64,000 nucleotides of DNA from Flavivirga algicola (GCF_012910715.1 NZ_JABBHF010000011.1:41631-105630); one strand, 5' to 3'; numbered from the stretch's first letter, positions 22,143 to 31,799 are shown. The notes: generated by a model from the sequence alone, not told the origin. Numbers and translations: made by a program.

Positions 22143-24473
22143 TTAGAATCCTCCTAAATCTTCAGGGATAATATCATCTGGGTCATCATCAGTGGCTCTT
22201 GAAACCTTAGAACAATCTACATTTATAGATAAGTTTTTCGGCTTTTCAAATGCTCCTTTAGAAATATTTAATGTCTCATCTGCGTAACAACTTTTCATAT
22301 AAAGTCCCCAAATAGGTAGTGCCATGGCTGCCCCTTGTCCATAAGTTATGGATCTAAAATGTGCCGCTCTATCCTCAGCACCTACCCAAACACCTGTAAC
22401 TAGATTAGGCACCATACCCATAAACCAACCATCACTTTGGTTTTGTGTGGTTCCTGTTTTTCCTGCTATAGGGTTTTTAAACCCATAAGGATAACCAGTA
22501 ATAATTTCTTTATAATCTGTTCTACTGGCTGCATAGGTATGTCTTAATCTTGTCCCGGAACCTCCATGTGTAACACCTTCCATAAGTTGTACCGCGACGT
22601 AGGCCGTTTCTTCATTTAAAACATCACGGGTTTCTGGCTTGAACTGATATAAAATGGTTCCATTTTTATCTTCAATAGTGGTCACCATAACAGGTTTGGT
22701 ATATACCCCTTTGTTAGCAAATGCTGCATAGGCACCTACCATTTCGTAAACGCTGATGTCTGGTGTCCCTAAAGCAATAGAAGGTACAGCAGGTATTTCA
22801 GATTCAATTCCTAATTTTTTTGCTAAATCAACAACAGGCTGTGGTCCTACCTTATCAATTAATCTCGCCGTTATGGTATTTACTGAATTTGCCAAAGCAT
22901 TCTTTAAAGTTCTGGTGCCTCCATAATCATTTTCTCCTCCAGAGTTTTTAGGACACCATTCTTCAGGATTACCATGTTTATCTTTTTCTATACAGAAAGG
23001 AGTATCTGGAAATTCATCACAAGGGGAATAATGTAACTGATCTATAGCTGCTGCATACACAAGTGGCTTAAACGTAGACCCTATTTGACGCTTTCCCTGC
23101 TTCACCATATCGTATTGAAAATGCCTGTAATTCATACCACCTACCCATGCTTTTACATGCCCCGTTAAAGGATCCATAGACATCATACCAGGTTTTAAAA
23201 ACGACTTATAATATCGCATAGAGTCATACGGCTTCATAATAGTGTCTACCTCTGAAGCTTTTCCTTCTTCCCATTTAAAAACAGTCATTTTGGTTGGTTT
23301 GTGAAACGATGCTTCAATTTCTTTATCAGACTTCCCTGCTTTTTTCATTATTCTCCAGCGTTCACCTAGTCTCATTGAACGTTTCATTAAGGCATCTATT
23401 TCTTTCCGTGTAAGCTCTAAAAATGGTGCTGTTGGATTACGTTTAGGTGTATTTTGATTAAAAAACTCCGCTTGTAATCTAGGCATATGCTGTCCCACTG
23501 CTGCCTCGGCATATCGCTGCATACGGGAATCTATAGTCGTATAAATTTTTAAACCATCGTTATATAAGTTATATTTTGTCCCATCTGGTTTTGGATTTTT
23601 CTTAATCCAATCTTTCATAAAACCATCTAAATACCCTCTAAAGTAAGTTGCGATACCATCACGATGTGATTGTGGGGTGTAGCGTAAATCCAATTCTGTT
23701 TTTTGAAGCGAATCTTTTACAGCTTCACTAATATAGTCGTAGTATTCTAGTTGATATAAAACAACATTTCTTCTGTTTTTTACGCCAACAGGATTTCTTC
23801 TTGGGTTATATAACGAAGAGTTTTTAAACATCCCAACCAGCATAGCCGATTCTTTCATGGTTAATTCATTTGGCTCCTTATTAAAATAGATTGCTGCCGC
23901 ACTACGAATACCATCCGCATTATTTCCAAAATCATAAATATTAAAATATTGAGCTATAATTTCTTCTTTAGTATATTGACGTTCTAAACGAATAGCTATA
24001 ATCCACTCTTTTATTTTTTGAGTAATCCTCCCTAAAGTACTTCGAGATGCCACACCAGTGAATAATTGTTTTGCCAATTGTTGCGATATGGTACTGGCTC
24101 CTCCTCCTGAACCTAAGGTAGCAATTGCCCTAAGTGTTCCCCTAGCATCTATGCCTGCATGATCATGAAAACGTATATCTTCTGTAGCAATTAAAGCATC
24201 TATTAAATTTTGTGGTAGCTCATTATAACCAACAGGTGTTCTATTATCATTTAAATAAAATTTGCCCAAGGTTTTTCCATCAGATGAAATAATTTCAGTC
24301 GCCAAATGAGTCTTGGGGTTTTCTAATACGGTATGATCTGGTAAATCTCCGAAAATAGATGTAGATAAGAAAAGAAGTGCCACAAAAAGGACGCCTCCTG
24401 CAAATAAAATCCAAAACCAACGTATGTATTTTGAAAAATCTTGAGTTGCTGTTTCTTGCTTTTTTTTCGCCAT
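22143..24473 (-). CDS. Penicillin-binding protein 1A, bifunctional (paralogue A)
   Basis: A 776-residue class A PBP that polymerises and cross-links peptidoglycan. TM anchor at about 19-40. Glycosyltransferase GT51 domain at about 60-250, with catalytic glutamate E98 in ATEDIRFHDHAGID and GASTISQQLAKQLF. Transpeptidase: SxxK in GSTFKPLVYA near 466, SxN in NSVNTITARL, KTG in AGKTGTTQNQSDGW. All motifs are intact. It is a tandem paralogue of the gene at 24741-27047, with very similar sequence throughout and differences spread along the length. Upstream of it lies a decayed copy of the gldH 3' end, which marks it as the duplicated copy. Confidence 0.96.
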   Translation of the reverse strand: MAKKKQETATQDFSKYIRWFWILFAGGVLFVALLFLSTSIFGDLPDHTVLENPKTHLATEIISSDGKTLGKFYLNDNRTPVGYNELPQNLIDALIATEDIRFHDHAGIDARGTLRAIATLGSGGGASTISQQLAKQLFTGVASRSTLGRITQKIKEWIIAIRLERQYTKEEIIAQYFNIYDFGNNADGIRSAAAIYFNKEPNELTMKESAMLVGMFKNSSLYNPRRNPVGVKNRRNVVLYQLEYYDYISEAVKDSLQKTELDLRYTPQSHRDGIATYFRGYLDGFMKDWIKKNPKPDGTKYNLYNDGLKIYTTIDSRMQRYAEAAVGQHMPRLQAEFFNQNTPKRNPTAPFLELTRKEIDALMKRSMRLGERWRIMKKAGKSDKEIEASFHKPTKMTVFKWEEGKASEVDTIMKPYDSMRYYKSFLKPGMMSMDPLTGHVKAWVGGMNYRHFQYDMVKQGKRQIGSTFKPLVYAAAIDQLHYSPCDEFPDTPFCIEKDKHGNPEEWCPKNSGGENDYGGTRTLKNALANSVNTITARLIDKVGPQPVVDLAKKLGIESEIPAVPSIALGTPDISVYEMVGAYAAFANKGVYTKPVMVTTIEDKNGTILYQFKPETRDVLNEETAYVAVQLMEGVTHGGSGTRLRHTYAASRTDYKEIITGYPYGFKNPIAGKTGTTQNQSDGWFMGMVPNLVTGVWVGAEDRAAHFRSITYGQGAAMALPIWGLYMKSCYADETLNISKGAFEKPKNLSINVDCSKVSRATDDDPDDIIPEDLGGF

Positions 24474-24507
24474 TTAACTTTAATAATATTTAATAGATAT
24501 AATTCTT

Positions 24508-24590
24508 TATTTCTTTCGTGGTTTTTCAATTCTAAAACCAATATCGTGATTACCCCAAGCTCTACAACACCATTAATCAGCTATTTCCTC
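24508..24590 (-). pseudogene. Remnant of the gldH 3' end
   Basis: Bases 24511-24590 align with the last part of gldH (27118-27195). A 20-base stretch, TTTTTCAATTCTAAAACCAA, is identical in both, and TCTA(C/T)AACACCATTAA follows with scattered changes and small indels. No frame remains. Its position upstream of PBP1A paralogue A mirrors that of gldH upstream of paralogue B. Confidence 0.82.
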
Positions 24591-24740
24591 TCGTATTAGT
24601 ACCTGTCCAAAACAAATACTTTAAAACTTATCAGACAACCTGCAAGACATAATATCTTACCTAATTTTACTCAAATATATCTTTTTTATTCTTTGAATAT
24701 ATTTTTTAATATGTGTCTAAACCTTCAGTCAGTGATACCA

Positions 24741-27047
24741 TTACCAAAATTCATCATTAATAGTCTCTGGAACATCAGAACAGTTTATATTTATAGATAG
24801 ATCCTTAGGTTTTTCAAATAGTTCTTTAGAAATATTTAATGTTTTATCTGCATAACAGCTTTTCATATATAAACCCCAAATTGGTAATGCCATGGCGCCA
24901 CCTTGTCCGTAAGTTATGGACCTAAAATGTACAGCTCGATTTTCTGCACCTACCCAAACGCCTGTTACTAGATTAGGTACCATACCCATAAACCAACCAT
25001 CACTTTGGTTTTGTGTGGTTCCTGTTTTTCCTGCTATAGGATTTTTAAATTTATAGGGGTAGCCCGTGATTATTTTTTTATAATCTATTCTGTTAGCTTT
25101 GTGATCATGTTTTAAGTTTGATCCTGAACCACCTTCTGTGACACCTTGTAGAAGGTTCACCACAACATAAGCTGTTTCTTCGCTTAATACATCTCGTGTT
25201 TCTGGTTTAAATTGATACAAAACATTACCATTTTTATCTTCAATAGTGGTCACCATGACGGGTTTTGTATATACACCTTTGTTCACAAAAGTAGAATAGG
25301 CACCCACCATTTCATAAAGACTTATCTCTGGGACCCCCAAAGCTATAGAAGGCATAACTGGAATTTCAGATTCAACCCCTAGGCTTCTTGCCAAATCTAC
25401 AACAGGTTGCGGACCAACTTTATCGATCAACCTTGCCGTTATGGTATTTACAGATTTTGCCAAAGCATCTTTTAAAGTTCTACTACCCCCATAGTCATTT
25501 TCACCATTAGCATTTTTGGGGCACCATTCTTCTGAATTACCATATTTGTTTTTTTCTATACAAAAAGGTGTATCTGGAAATTCATCACAAGGTGAATAGT
25601 GTAATTGATCTATGGCTGTTGCATAAACAAACGGTTTAAAGGTCGAACCTACTTGACGTTTGCCCTGTTTTACCATATCGTACTGAAAATGCCTGTAATT
25701 CATACCGCCAACCCATGCTTTTACATGACCTGTTAAAGGATCCATAGACATCATCCCTGGTTTCAAGAACGACTTATAGTATCTCATAGAGTCTATAGGT
25801 TTCATAATGGTATCCAGCTCGGAAGGCTTACCGTCTTTCCATCTAAAAATAGTCATTTTAGCAGGCTTATCGAATGACGCTTCAATCTCAGCATCAGATT
25901 TTCCCGCTCTTTTTAATACCCTCCATCGTTCACCTTGCCTCATGGCACGCTTCATTAAAGCACTTATTTCCTTTTGACTGAGGTCTAAAAATGGTGCCGT
26001 AGGGTTCTTTTCAGGCGTGTTTTGGTTAAAAAACTCGGCTTGCAACCTAGACATATGCTGTTGTACGGCTTTTTCTGCATATTGCTGCATCCGTGAATCT
26101 ATAGTGGTGTAAATTTTTAATCCATCGAGGTATAAATTATATTTTGTTCCGTCTGGTTTTGGATGCTTTTTAATCCAATCTTTCATAAAACCTTTAAGAT
26201 ATGATGTTCTAAAATAAGTAGCAATACCATCACTATGAGACTCAGGAGAATAATTTAAACCTAATGCTGTTTTTTGTAATGAATCCTTGACCTCTCCAGA
26301 AATATACCCATACTTATACATCTGTGCCAGCACCACATTACGCCTATTCCTTGTTGGCTCAGGTTTCGTCCTGGGGTTAAATAAATTTGAACTTTTAAAC
26401 ATCCCAACCAGCATAGCTGATTCTTTTAAATCTAGATCTTTGGGCTCTTTACCAAAATAAATACGTGCTGCGCTTCTAATTCCATCGGCATTATTTAAAA
26501 AGTCATAAATATTGAAGTACTGAGCTATAATTTCTTCTTTGGTATATTGACGTTCTAACCGTATAGAGATAACCCATTCCTTTATCTTTTGAGTATATTT
26601 ATCCCACCCCTTTGACCTGACACCAACAAATAATTGGCGTGCTAATTGTTGGGAAATAGTACTAGCTCCTCCTTTTTTTCCTAGAAAGAAAAACGCTCTT
26701 AAAGTTCCTCTAGCATCTATACCCGCATGGTCATGAAAACGTGCATCTTCTGTCGCAATCAACGCATCTACCAAACTTTGTGATAATTCGTCGTAACTAA
26801 CCGAGGTTCTATTCTCGCTTAGATAGAATTTACCTAAGGTTTTTCCATCGGATGAAATAATTTCGGATGCTAAATGGGTTTTAGGGTTTTCTAATACAGT
26901 ATGGTCTGGCATGTAACCAAAAACTCCCCATGAAGCAAGTAAAAAAAGAAATGCTACAAAAAAGATACTTCCAGCAAATAACATCCAAAACCAACGTATG
27001 TATTTTGAAAAATCCTGAACTGCAGTCGCTTTCTTTTTTTTTGCCAT
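24741..27047 (-). CDS. Penicillin-binding protein 1A, bifunctional (paralogue B)
   Basis: A 768-residue class A PBP with the same layout as its neighbour: TM anchor at about 19-42, GT51 domain with ATEDARFHDHAGID and GASTISQQLARQLF, transpeptidase with GSTFKPFVYA (near 469), KSVNTITARL and AGKTGTTQNQSDGW. It lies 69 bases downstream of gldH on the same strand, the likely ancestral position. The two paralogues differ most in the cytoplasmic tail, the loop after the anchor and the C-terminal tail (DVPETINDEFW here, against a longer acidic tail ending EDLGGF). Both look functional. Confidence 0.96.
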   Translation of the reverse strand: MAKKKKATAVQDFSKYIRWFWMLFAGSIFFVAFLFLLASWGVFGYMPDHTVLENPKTHLASEIISSDGKTLGKFYLSENRTSVSYDELSQSLVDALIATEDARFHDHAGIDARGTLRAFFFLGKKGGASTISQQLARQLFVGVRSKGWDKYTQKIKEWVISIRLERQYTKEEIIAQYFNIYDFLNNADGIRSAARIYFGKEPKDLDLKESAMLVGMFKSSNLFNPRTKPEPTRNRRNVVLAQMYKYGYISGEVKDSLQKTALGLNYSPESHSDGIATYFRTSYLKGFMKDWIKKHPKPDGTKYNLYLDGLKIYTTIDSRMQQYAEKAVQQHMSRLQAEFFNQNTPEKNPTAPFLDLSQKEISALMKRAMRQGERWRVLKRAGKSDAEIEASFDKPAKMTIFRWKDGKPSELDTIMKPIDSMRYYKSFLKPGMMSMDPLTGHVKAWVGGMNYRHFQYDMVKQGKRQVGSTFKPFVYATAIDQLHYSPCDEFPDTPFCIEKNKYGNSEEWCPKNANGENDYGGSRTLKDALAKSVNTITARLIDKVGPQPVVDLARSLGVESEIPVMPSIALGVPEISLYEMVGAYSTFVNKGVYTKPVMVTTIEDKNGNVLYQFKPETRDVLSEETAYVVVNLLQGVTEGGSGSNLKHDHKANRIDYKKIITGYPYKFKNPIAGKTGTTQNQSDGWFMGMVPNLVTGVWVGAENRAVHFRSITYGQGGAMALPIWGLYMKSCYADKTLNISKELFEKPKDLSININCSDVPETINDEFW

Positions 27048-27116
27048 ATAACTTTTAAGTGCTAAATACTTACCAGATACAATTCTAATAAAACTCAGAA
27101 TTATTGGAAATTCTAT

Positions 27117-27611
27117 TTATTCGTTTCGTAGTTTTTCAATTCTAAAACCAATATCTGTAATACCTTCCAGCTCTATAACACCATTAACCTTCCCATTTTC
27201 CCGCATAGCATGCTGTATATTAACGTTATAGTCTCCTTTTTCTTTAAAAACGACCTCTTCTTTATACCAAAGTTTATTCTCCTTAATATCTGTAAGACCA
27301 GTGCCTAGTAATTTTCCGCTTGGATCTGCCATTCTATACTCTAAGGTGTCTTTAATAGTTTTACCATGAGGAAAGCCCATTTCAACAATTAAAAACAAGT
27401 TGTTGTACTTATAATCGTTAGTATTTCTTAGGTTTACAAATAGATTGTACGCATTCGTAGAATCTGGAGGGCTGACTTTAAAGCTGATTACAGAGTCTTT
27501 ATGCCATTTATTGGGAACCGATTTATAGGTATCGAAAACGCGATTAGAATCACAGGATACACATACTAAAGAAGCCATTAAAAAAAATAATAAGACCTTA
27601 CTTTGCTGCAT
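27117..27611 (-). CDS. gldH: Gliding motility lipoprotein GldH
   Basis: A 164-residue lipoprotein: signal sequence FLMASLVCVSC with lipobox cysteine at 20, then DSNRVFDTYKSVPNKWHKDS, a recognisable GldH N-terminus, and beta-rich sequence ending TDIGFRIEKLRNE. GldH is required for gliding and for stability of GldK in Flavobacterium johnsoniae. This fits with the T9SS cargo protein at 13.7 kb. It overlaps the end of ricT by 14 bases, so the two are co-translated, and PBP1A paralogue B follows. Confidence 0.93.
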   Translation of the reverse strand: MQQSKVLLFFLMASLVCVSCDSNRVFDTYKSVPNKWHKDSVISFKVSPPDSTNAYNLFVNLRNTNDYKYNNLFLIVEMGFPHGKTIKDTLEYRMADPSGKLLGTGLTDIKENKLWYKEEVVFKEKGDYNVNIQHAMRENGKVNGVIELEGITDIGFRIEKLRNE

Positions 27612-28791
27612 TTTTACTGTTTTGAGGTTTTCTCTTATTTTTATTACTCTTATTGTTTTTGTTATTTCTTCTTCTATTATTTTTACGTTTATTCCTAGGC
27701 TTTGGACTATCGAAACGTGTTAAACTGTCTTGTCCTACAACGTTTTCAAACTCCGTTTTAGTATCTTCTACTAATTCTGAAGCGTATTCTTCCAGACTTG
27801 TAATTTTTTTATTCTTTTTGTTTAAATCTATAATTTCATTGGCCTGAACCGTTGTTATTTTATGCCAATGATTCCATTCTCCTTCATAGGCATACCACAT
27901 ATGACCTTTAAAAATATCCGTTTTTTGACACACCGCAGTACCCTTCTCCGTTTGTAGTTTTGTCTCTGTTTTTGGAAAGCTTTTCAAGGCATCCAGATAG
28001 GTGTCTAACTCATAATTCAAGCAACATTTCAACTTACCGCATTGCCCTGCCAATTTTTGAGGGTTTAAGGACAGTTGTTGGTACCTTGCTGCCGATGTGC
28101 TAACGGATCTAAAATCTGTTAACCAAGTTGAACAGCACAACTCACGACCACAAGATCCAATACCCCCAAGCCTGGAAGCTTCTTGACGAAACCCCACTTG
28201 TTTCATTTCTATACGCGTTCTAAACTCGCGAGCAAAAACTTTTATAAGTTCTCTAAAATCAACACGCTCTTCGGCGGTATAATAAAAAGTGGCTTTACTG
28301 GCATCTCCCTGAAACTCGATATCGGAAATTTTCATCTCCAGGTTTAAATCGATTGCAAACTGACGTGCCTTTACCTTCATAGGCTCTTCCTTATCGCGAG
28401 CAGATGACCAGATATCAATATCTTTTTGGCTTGCTTTTCGGTAAACTTTTAAGGCTTCTTCTTCATTATCCGATATATTTTTACGCTTCATTTGAATACG
28501 TACCAGCTCTCCTGTAAGGGTAATCATTCCTATATCATGACCCGCTTTTGCTTGCGTAGCAACTATATCTCCAATGCTAAGTGTTAAGTTTCCGGTATTC
28601 TTATAATACTCTTTTCTTCCGTTTTTATAACGTACCTCAACCCAATTGAATGGTTTTTCACCATTTGGTAACGACATATTTGCCAGCCAATCGAAAACAG
28701 TTAGTTTATTACAACTATCTGTACCACAAGTACCATTATTTTTGCAACCTTTAGGCTGACCGTCTTTAGTTGAGCAGCTCGCGCAAGCCAT
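27598..28791 (-). CDS. ricT: PSP1 domain protein, RicT/YaaT type
   Basis: A 397-residue protein with the PSP1 domain at about 70-290: LSIGDIVATQAKAGHDIGMIT, EFQGDASKATFYYTAEERVDFRELIKVFA, and the cysteine-rich CGRELCCSTWL and CGKLKCCLNYE segments. In Bacillus RicT forms a Fe-S-containing complex affecting RNase Y; the Bacteroidota role is unstudied as far as I know. Two additions stand out: an N-terminal cysteine-rich leader (CASCSTKDGQPKGCKNNG) and a very basic K/R/N tail over the last 35 residues that may bind RNA. gldH overlaps its end. Confidence 0.9.
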   Translation of the reverse strand: MACASCSTKDGQPKGCKNNGTCGTDSCNKLTVFDWLANMSLPNGEKPFNWVEVRYKNGRKEYYKNTGNLTLSIGDIVATQAKAGHDIGMITLTGELVRIQMKRKNISDNEEEALKVYRKASQKDIDIWSSARDKEEPMKVKARQFAIDLNLEMKISDIEFQGDASKATFYYTAEERVDFRELIKVFAREFRTRIEMKQVGFRQEASRLGGIGSCGRELCCSTWLTDFRSVSTSAARYQQLSLNPQKLAGQCGKLKCCLNYELDTYLDALKSFPKTETKLQTEKGTAVCQKTDIFKGHMWYAYEGEWNHWHKITTVQANEIIDLNKKNKKITSLEEYASELVEDTKTEFENVVGQDSLTRFDSPKPRNKRKNNRRRNNKNNKSNKNKRKPQNSKNAAK

Positions 28792-28905
28792 ATATTTTAT
28801 ATATTGAATTCGTTAATAATAAGATTATTACGAATGAAGATTAATAATTCTTTCGAAATGTAAAGATATGATTATTATGTTGACTTTAAAAAGCCAAGAT
28901 TTTAT

Positions 28906-29136
28906 TTAAATATGCTTTACACTAATTATGTTAACAGGACAGGCTTTTGATGCTTGGTCACAGGCCTCAAAAATAATGTCATCATTAGATTTGACAGTAA
29001 AAAATCCTTTTTTATCTTTTGAATGTAAAAGCACCGATTTACCATCTTTCTTAGACATTTGAAACTGGTTTGGAGCTAACTCCACACAATAATTACAACC
29101 TATACACTTATTACGTTGTAGAGTAATAACAACCAT
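28906..29136 (-). CDS. Small 4Fe-4S ferredoxin
   Basis: A 76-residue ferredoxin of the single-cluster type. Ligands C11, C14 and C17 (CIGCNYC) and the distal C66 in ACPVNI, with an extra C59 (EACDQASKACP), match Fer4-type ferredoxins with one [4Fe-4S]. Its ATG overlaps the trhP stop, so it is the last gene of a trhO-trhP-fdx transcription unit. Supplying electrons to an enzyme of the unit is a reasonable inference, not shown by sequence. Confidence 0.93.
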   Translation of the reverse strand: MVVITLQRNKCIGCNYCVELAPNQFQMSKKDGKSVLLHSKDKKGFFTVKSNDDIIFEACDQASKACPVNIISVKHI

Positions 29137-30380
29137 TAAGCCTCTACTTTATTTTCGACAATTTTATATAATTTATCTGAAGGCCTTATTCTAAAATCCA
29201 ATGGTATGGTGATCGTATCTCCTTTAGCACCCATTGCTAACTTTTCATCGTTTACCAACATCTCATCGACCTGCATTTCTTTTGCACCTGTTGTTGGGCC
29301 TGTTACCAAAATAGTATCTCCAATAGAAATATCATAAGCATCAATCTTAAACTCTCCTATTTTAGCCTTGGTATAAAAGTGTACGCCTTTACCAATATAT
29401 ACCTTCTTTTGTGTGGCATGCGATCCAGATCCCTTGCTCCATTCTCCTAACTTCTGACCTAAATAATAGCCGTTCCAAAAGCCACGGTTATAAACCTTTT
29501 CCAATGCTTGCATCCAGGACACAACCTTATCTTTATTATACGTTTTATTCTCAAGGCTATCTATAGCATCTCTGTAACATCTTATAACGCTGGCAACATA
29601 TTCTGGAGCTCTTCCGCGTCCTTCAATCTTTAAAACTTTGATACCAGCATCTACAACCTGATCTAAAATATCTATGGTACACAGGTCTTTGGGAGACATG
29701 ATATATTCATTATCCAATTCCATTTCAAAACCTGTTTCCTGATCGATAACCGTATACTTCTTTCTGCAATTTTGTTTACAAGCTCCTCTATTTGCTGATG
29801 AGTTTTGTGAATGCAAACTCATATAGCATTTCCCCGAAACGGCCATACAAAGTGCTCCATGACCAAATATTTCGATTTCAACCAAATTACCAGATGGCCC
29901 TTTTATTTGTTCTTTTTCAATAGCCTCGGTTATTTTTTTTACCTGGCGTAGACTTAACTCTCTACTTAATACCATAGTATCTGCAAAAAGTGCATAAAAC
30001 TTAACTGTCTCTATATTGGTAATATTAATTTGTGTAGAAATATGTACTTCTAAACCCAACTCCCTTGCACATGCAATTACGGCCTGATCCATAGCTATCA
30101 CAGCAGTAATATCTGCTTCTTTAGCTTTTTTAACTAGTGTTTTTACAATGGATAAATCATGATCGTAAATAATCGTATTTAATGTTAAATACGTTCTTAC
30201 ATTTTTTGCTTTACATCGCTTTGAAATTTCGGGCAAGTCATCTAAAGTAAAGTTTATGGATGCCCTTGCTCTCATATTTAACTGTTCTACACCAAAATAT
30301 ACAGAGTCAGCCCCATTATCTAAAGCTGCTTGAAGCGATTCAAAATTTCCCGCAGGAGCCATTAATTCTATCCGCTGCAT
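29136..30380 (-). CDS. trhP: U32 peptidase-family tRNA hydroxylase TrhP
   Basis: A 414-residue member of the U32 family, close in layout to E. coli YegQ/TrhP, which makes 5-hydroxyuridine at tRNA position 34 by a prephenate-dependent route. Seen: IELMAPAGNFESLQAALDNGADSVYFG at the start, the U32 signature EIFGHGALCMAVSGKCYMS, then ANRGACKQNCRKKY with cysteines that can bind an Fe-S cluster, and a C-terminal beta domain (from about 330). It lies one base after trhO and overlaps the ferredoxin gene. Peptidase activity is not expected for this branch. Confidence 0.92.
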   Translation of the reverse strand: MQRIELMAPAGNFESLQAALDNGADSVYFGVEQLNMRARASINFTLDDLPEISKRCKAKNVRTYLTLNTIIYDHDLSIVKTLVKKAKEADITAVIAMDQAVIACARELGLEVHISTQINITNIETVKFYALFADTMVLSRELSLRQVKKITEAIEKEQIKGPSGNLVEIEIFGHGALCMAVSGKCYMSLHSQNSSANRGACKQNCRKKYTVIDQETGFEMELDNEYIMSPKDLCTIDILDQVVDAGIKVLKIEGRGRAPEYVASVIRCYRDAIDSLENKTYNKDKVVSWMQALEKVYNRGFWNGYYLGQKLGEWSKGSGSHATQKKVYIGKGVHFYTKAKIGEFKIDAYDISIGDTILVTGPTTGAKEMQVDEMLVNDEKLAMGAKGDTITIPLDFRIRPSDKLYKIVENKVEA

Positions 30381-30381
30381 G

Positions 30382-31410
30382 TTACTTAAATTTTAAAGCT
30401 TTAGACCTTCCTTTTTTAAATATATCGTTACTGTTCCCTTGCCCTTTACGTAACTTTTTTTGTTCTTCGTAAGGCAATCTGTTTATTTCCATACATTCAG
30501 AAGAGCAACAATTTTCCATAGCCTCTTTACAAGAATCGCACTGAATGAATAGTAAGTGACAAGCTGCATTAGCACAGTTGGTATGTACATCGAATGGGTT
30601 GCCACATTGGTGACAATTTGCAATAACGTCATCGCTAATACGCTCTGCTCTTCGGTCATCAAAAACAAAATTCTGACCTAAAAATTTATTTTCCAGGTTT
30701 TCTTCTTTAACCTGTCTTGTATACTCAATAATACCACCTTCCAATTGATACACATTCTTAAATCCTTTATGCTTAAAATAAGCACTGGCTTTTTCACATC
30801 GAATACCCCCAGTGCAATACATAACAAGATTTTTATCTTCTTTATGTGTTTTTAAATCATCTTCAATAATATCCAATGATTCTCTAAAGGTATCTACATC
30901 TGGTGTTATGGCATTTTTAAAATGTCCTATCTCACTTTCATAATGGTTACGCATATCTACCAAAACCGTTTTTTCATCTTCGATAAGCTTATTAAACTGT
31001 TCTGCTCCAACATGTACCCCTTTATTGGTCACATCAAACGTATCATCGTTCAAACCATCGGCAACAATCTTGTTACGTACTTTAACCTTTAACTTTAAAA
31101 ATGATTTATTATCCTGCTCTACGGCTATATTTAACCGGATATCTTTTAAAAATGAAATGGTGTCCAAATGTGCTTTAAATTCATTAAAGCGGTCGGCTGG
31201 TAATGATAATTGTCCGTTAATACCTTCGTGAGCCACATAAATTCTGCCTAGAACATCTAAGGTGTCCCAAGTAATAAACAAATGGTTTCTTAAAATTTGT
31301 GGGTTGCCTATTTTGGCATATTGGTAAAAAGAAAGTGTTAATCGATTTTTCCCTGCTTTATCAATTAATTCTGCCCTTTCTTTTGCGCTTAGTTTATTGT
31401 ACAGTTGCAT
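30382..31410 (-). CDS. trhO: Rhodanese-domain tRNA uridine 5-hydroxylase TrhO
   Basis: A 342-residue YceA/TrhO protein, the O2-dependent enzyme for 5-hydroxyuridine at tRNA position 34. An N-terminal acylphosphatase-like domain (about 30-120, including AHEGINGQLSLP) precedes the rhodanese domain (VLVDMRNHYESEIGHF; active-site loop MYCTGGIRCEKAS). The C-terminal region is cysteine-rich (CHQCGNPF, CDSCKEAMENCCSSEC) and may bind zinc. First gene of the trhO-trhP-ferredoxin operon. A TACTTTTG -7 box lies about 80 bases upstream. Confidence 0.95.
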   Translation of the reverse strand: MQLYNKLSAKERAELIDKAGKNRLTLSFYQYAKIGNPQILRNHLFITWDTLDVLGRIYVAHEGINGQLSLPADRFNEFKAHLDTISFLKDIRLNIAVEQDNKSFLKLKVKVRNKIVADGLNDDTFDVTNKGVHVGAEQFNKLIEDEKTVLVDMRNHYESEIGHFKNAITPDVDTFRESLDIIEDDLKTHKEDKNLVMYCTGGIRCEKASAYFKHKGFKNVYQLEGGIIEYTRQVKEENLENKFLGQNFVFDDRRAERISDDVIANCHQCGNPFDVHTNCANAACHLLFIQCDSCKEAMENCCSSECMEINRLPYEEQKKLRKGQGNSNDIFKKGRSKALKFK

Positions 31411-31486
31411 GCTATACTAATTTATAAGGTTAAAGAATTCTCATCCTAACCTTCCCATTAAAGAGAAGAAAAATGAAACTAAAGTG

Positions 31487-31494
31487 CAAAAGTA
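31487..31494 (-). promoter_or_regulatory. -7 promoter box for trhO operon
   Basis: On the minus strand the sequence is TACTTTTG, an exact TAnnTTTG match. No clear -33 TTG at the usual spacing. Confidence 0.42.
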
Positions 31495-31770
31495 CAATTT
31501 TAAACAGAAGTGAGAAAGTAAAAGGGTTTTGTTATCTAATAAAGCTATATTGACAGAGAGGGGGAAGATTTAAATTATAGATTTGAGTTTTAAACATATA
31601 TTAACCTTGAAATTAGGAAGCAGGGTTTAGTTCAACTTACAAATTTGAGTTCCAAAATAAGCTTTTGAGGTGTTCATCTTGAGATCCCGCTGAAAAAAGC
31701 GGGATTAGTTCAAACATCTGTTTTGAATGCATTGTTACACAATTTTTCAAAACAGGGTTTCACTAATAAA

Positions 31771-31799
31771 AAAAGCACTTTAGTAAACAAAGTGCTTTT
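31771..31799. terminator. Bidirectional rho-independent terminator
   Basis: An 11-base stem AAAAGCACTTT / AAAGTGCTTTT around AGTAAAC, with A-rich sequence before and TTTT at the end of the right arm. It can work in either direction. Confidence 0.6.

Noticed and set aside
24323..24541. 72-codon minus-strand frame spanning the PBP1A start and the gldH scar
   Set aside because: Most of it is an out-of-frame reading of the PBP1A 5' end; the rest is the decayed gldH fragment.
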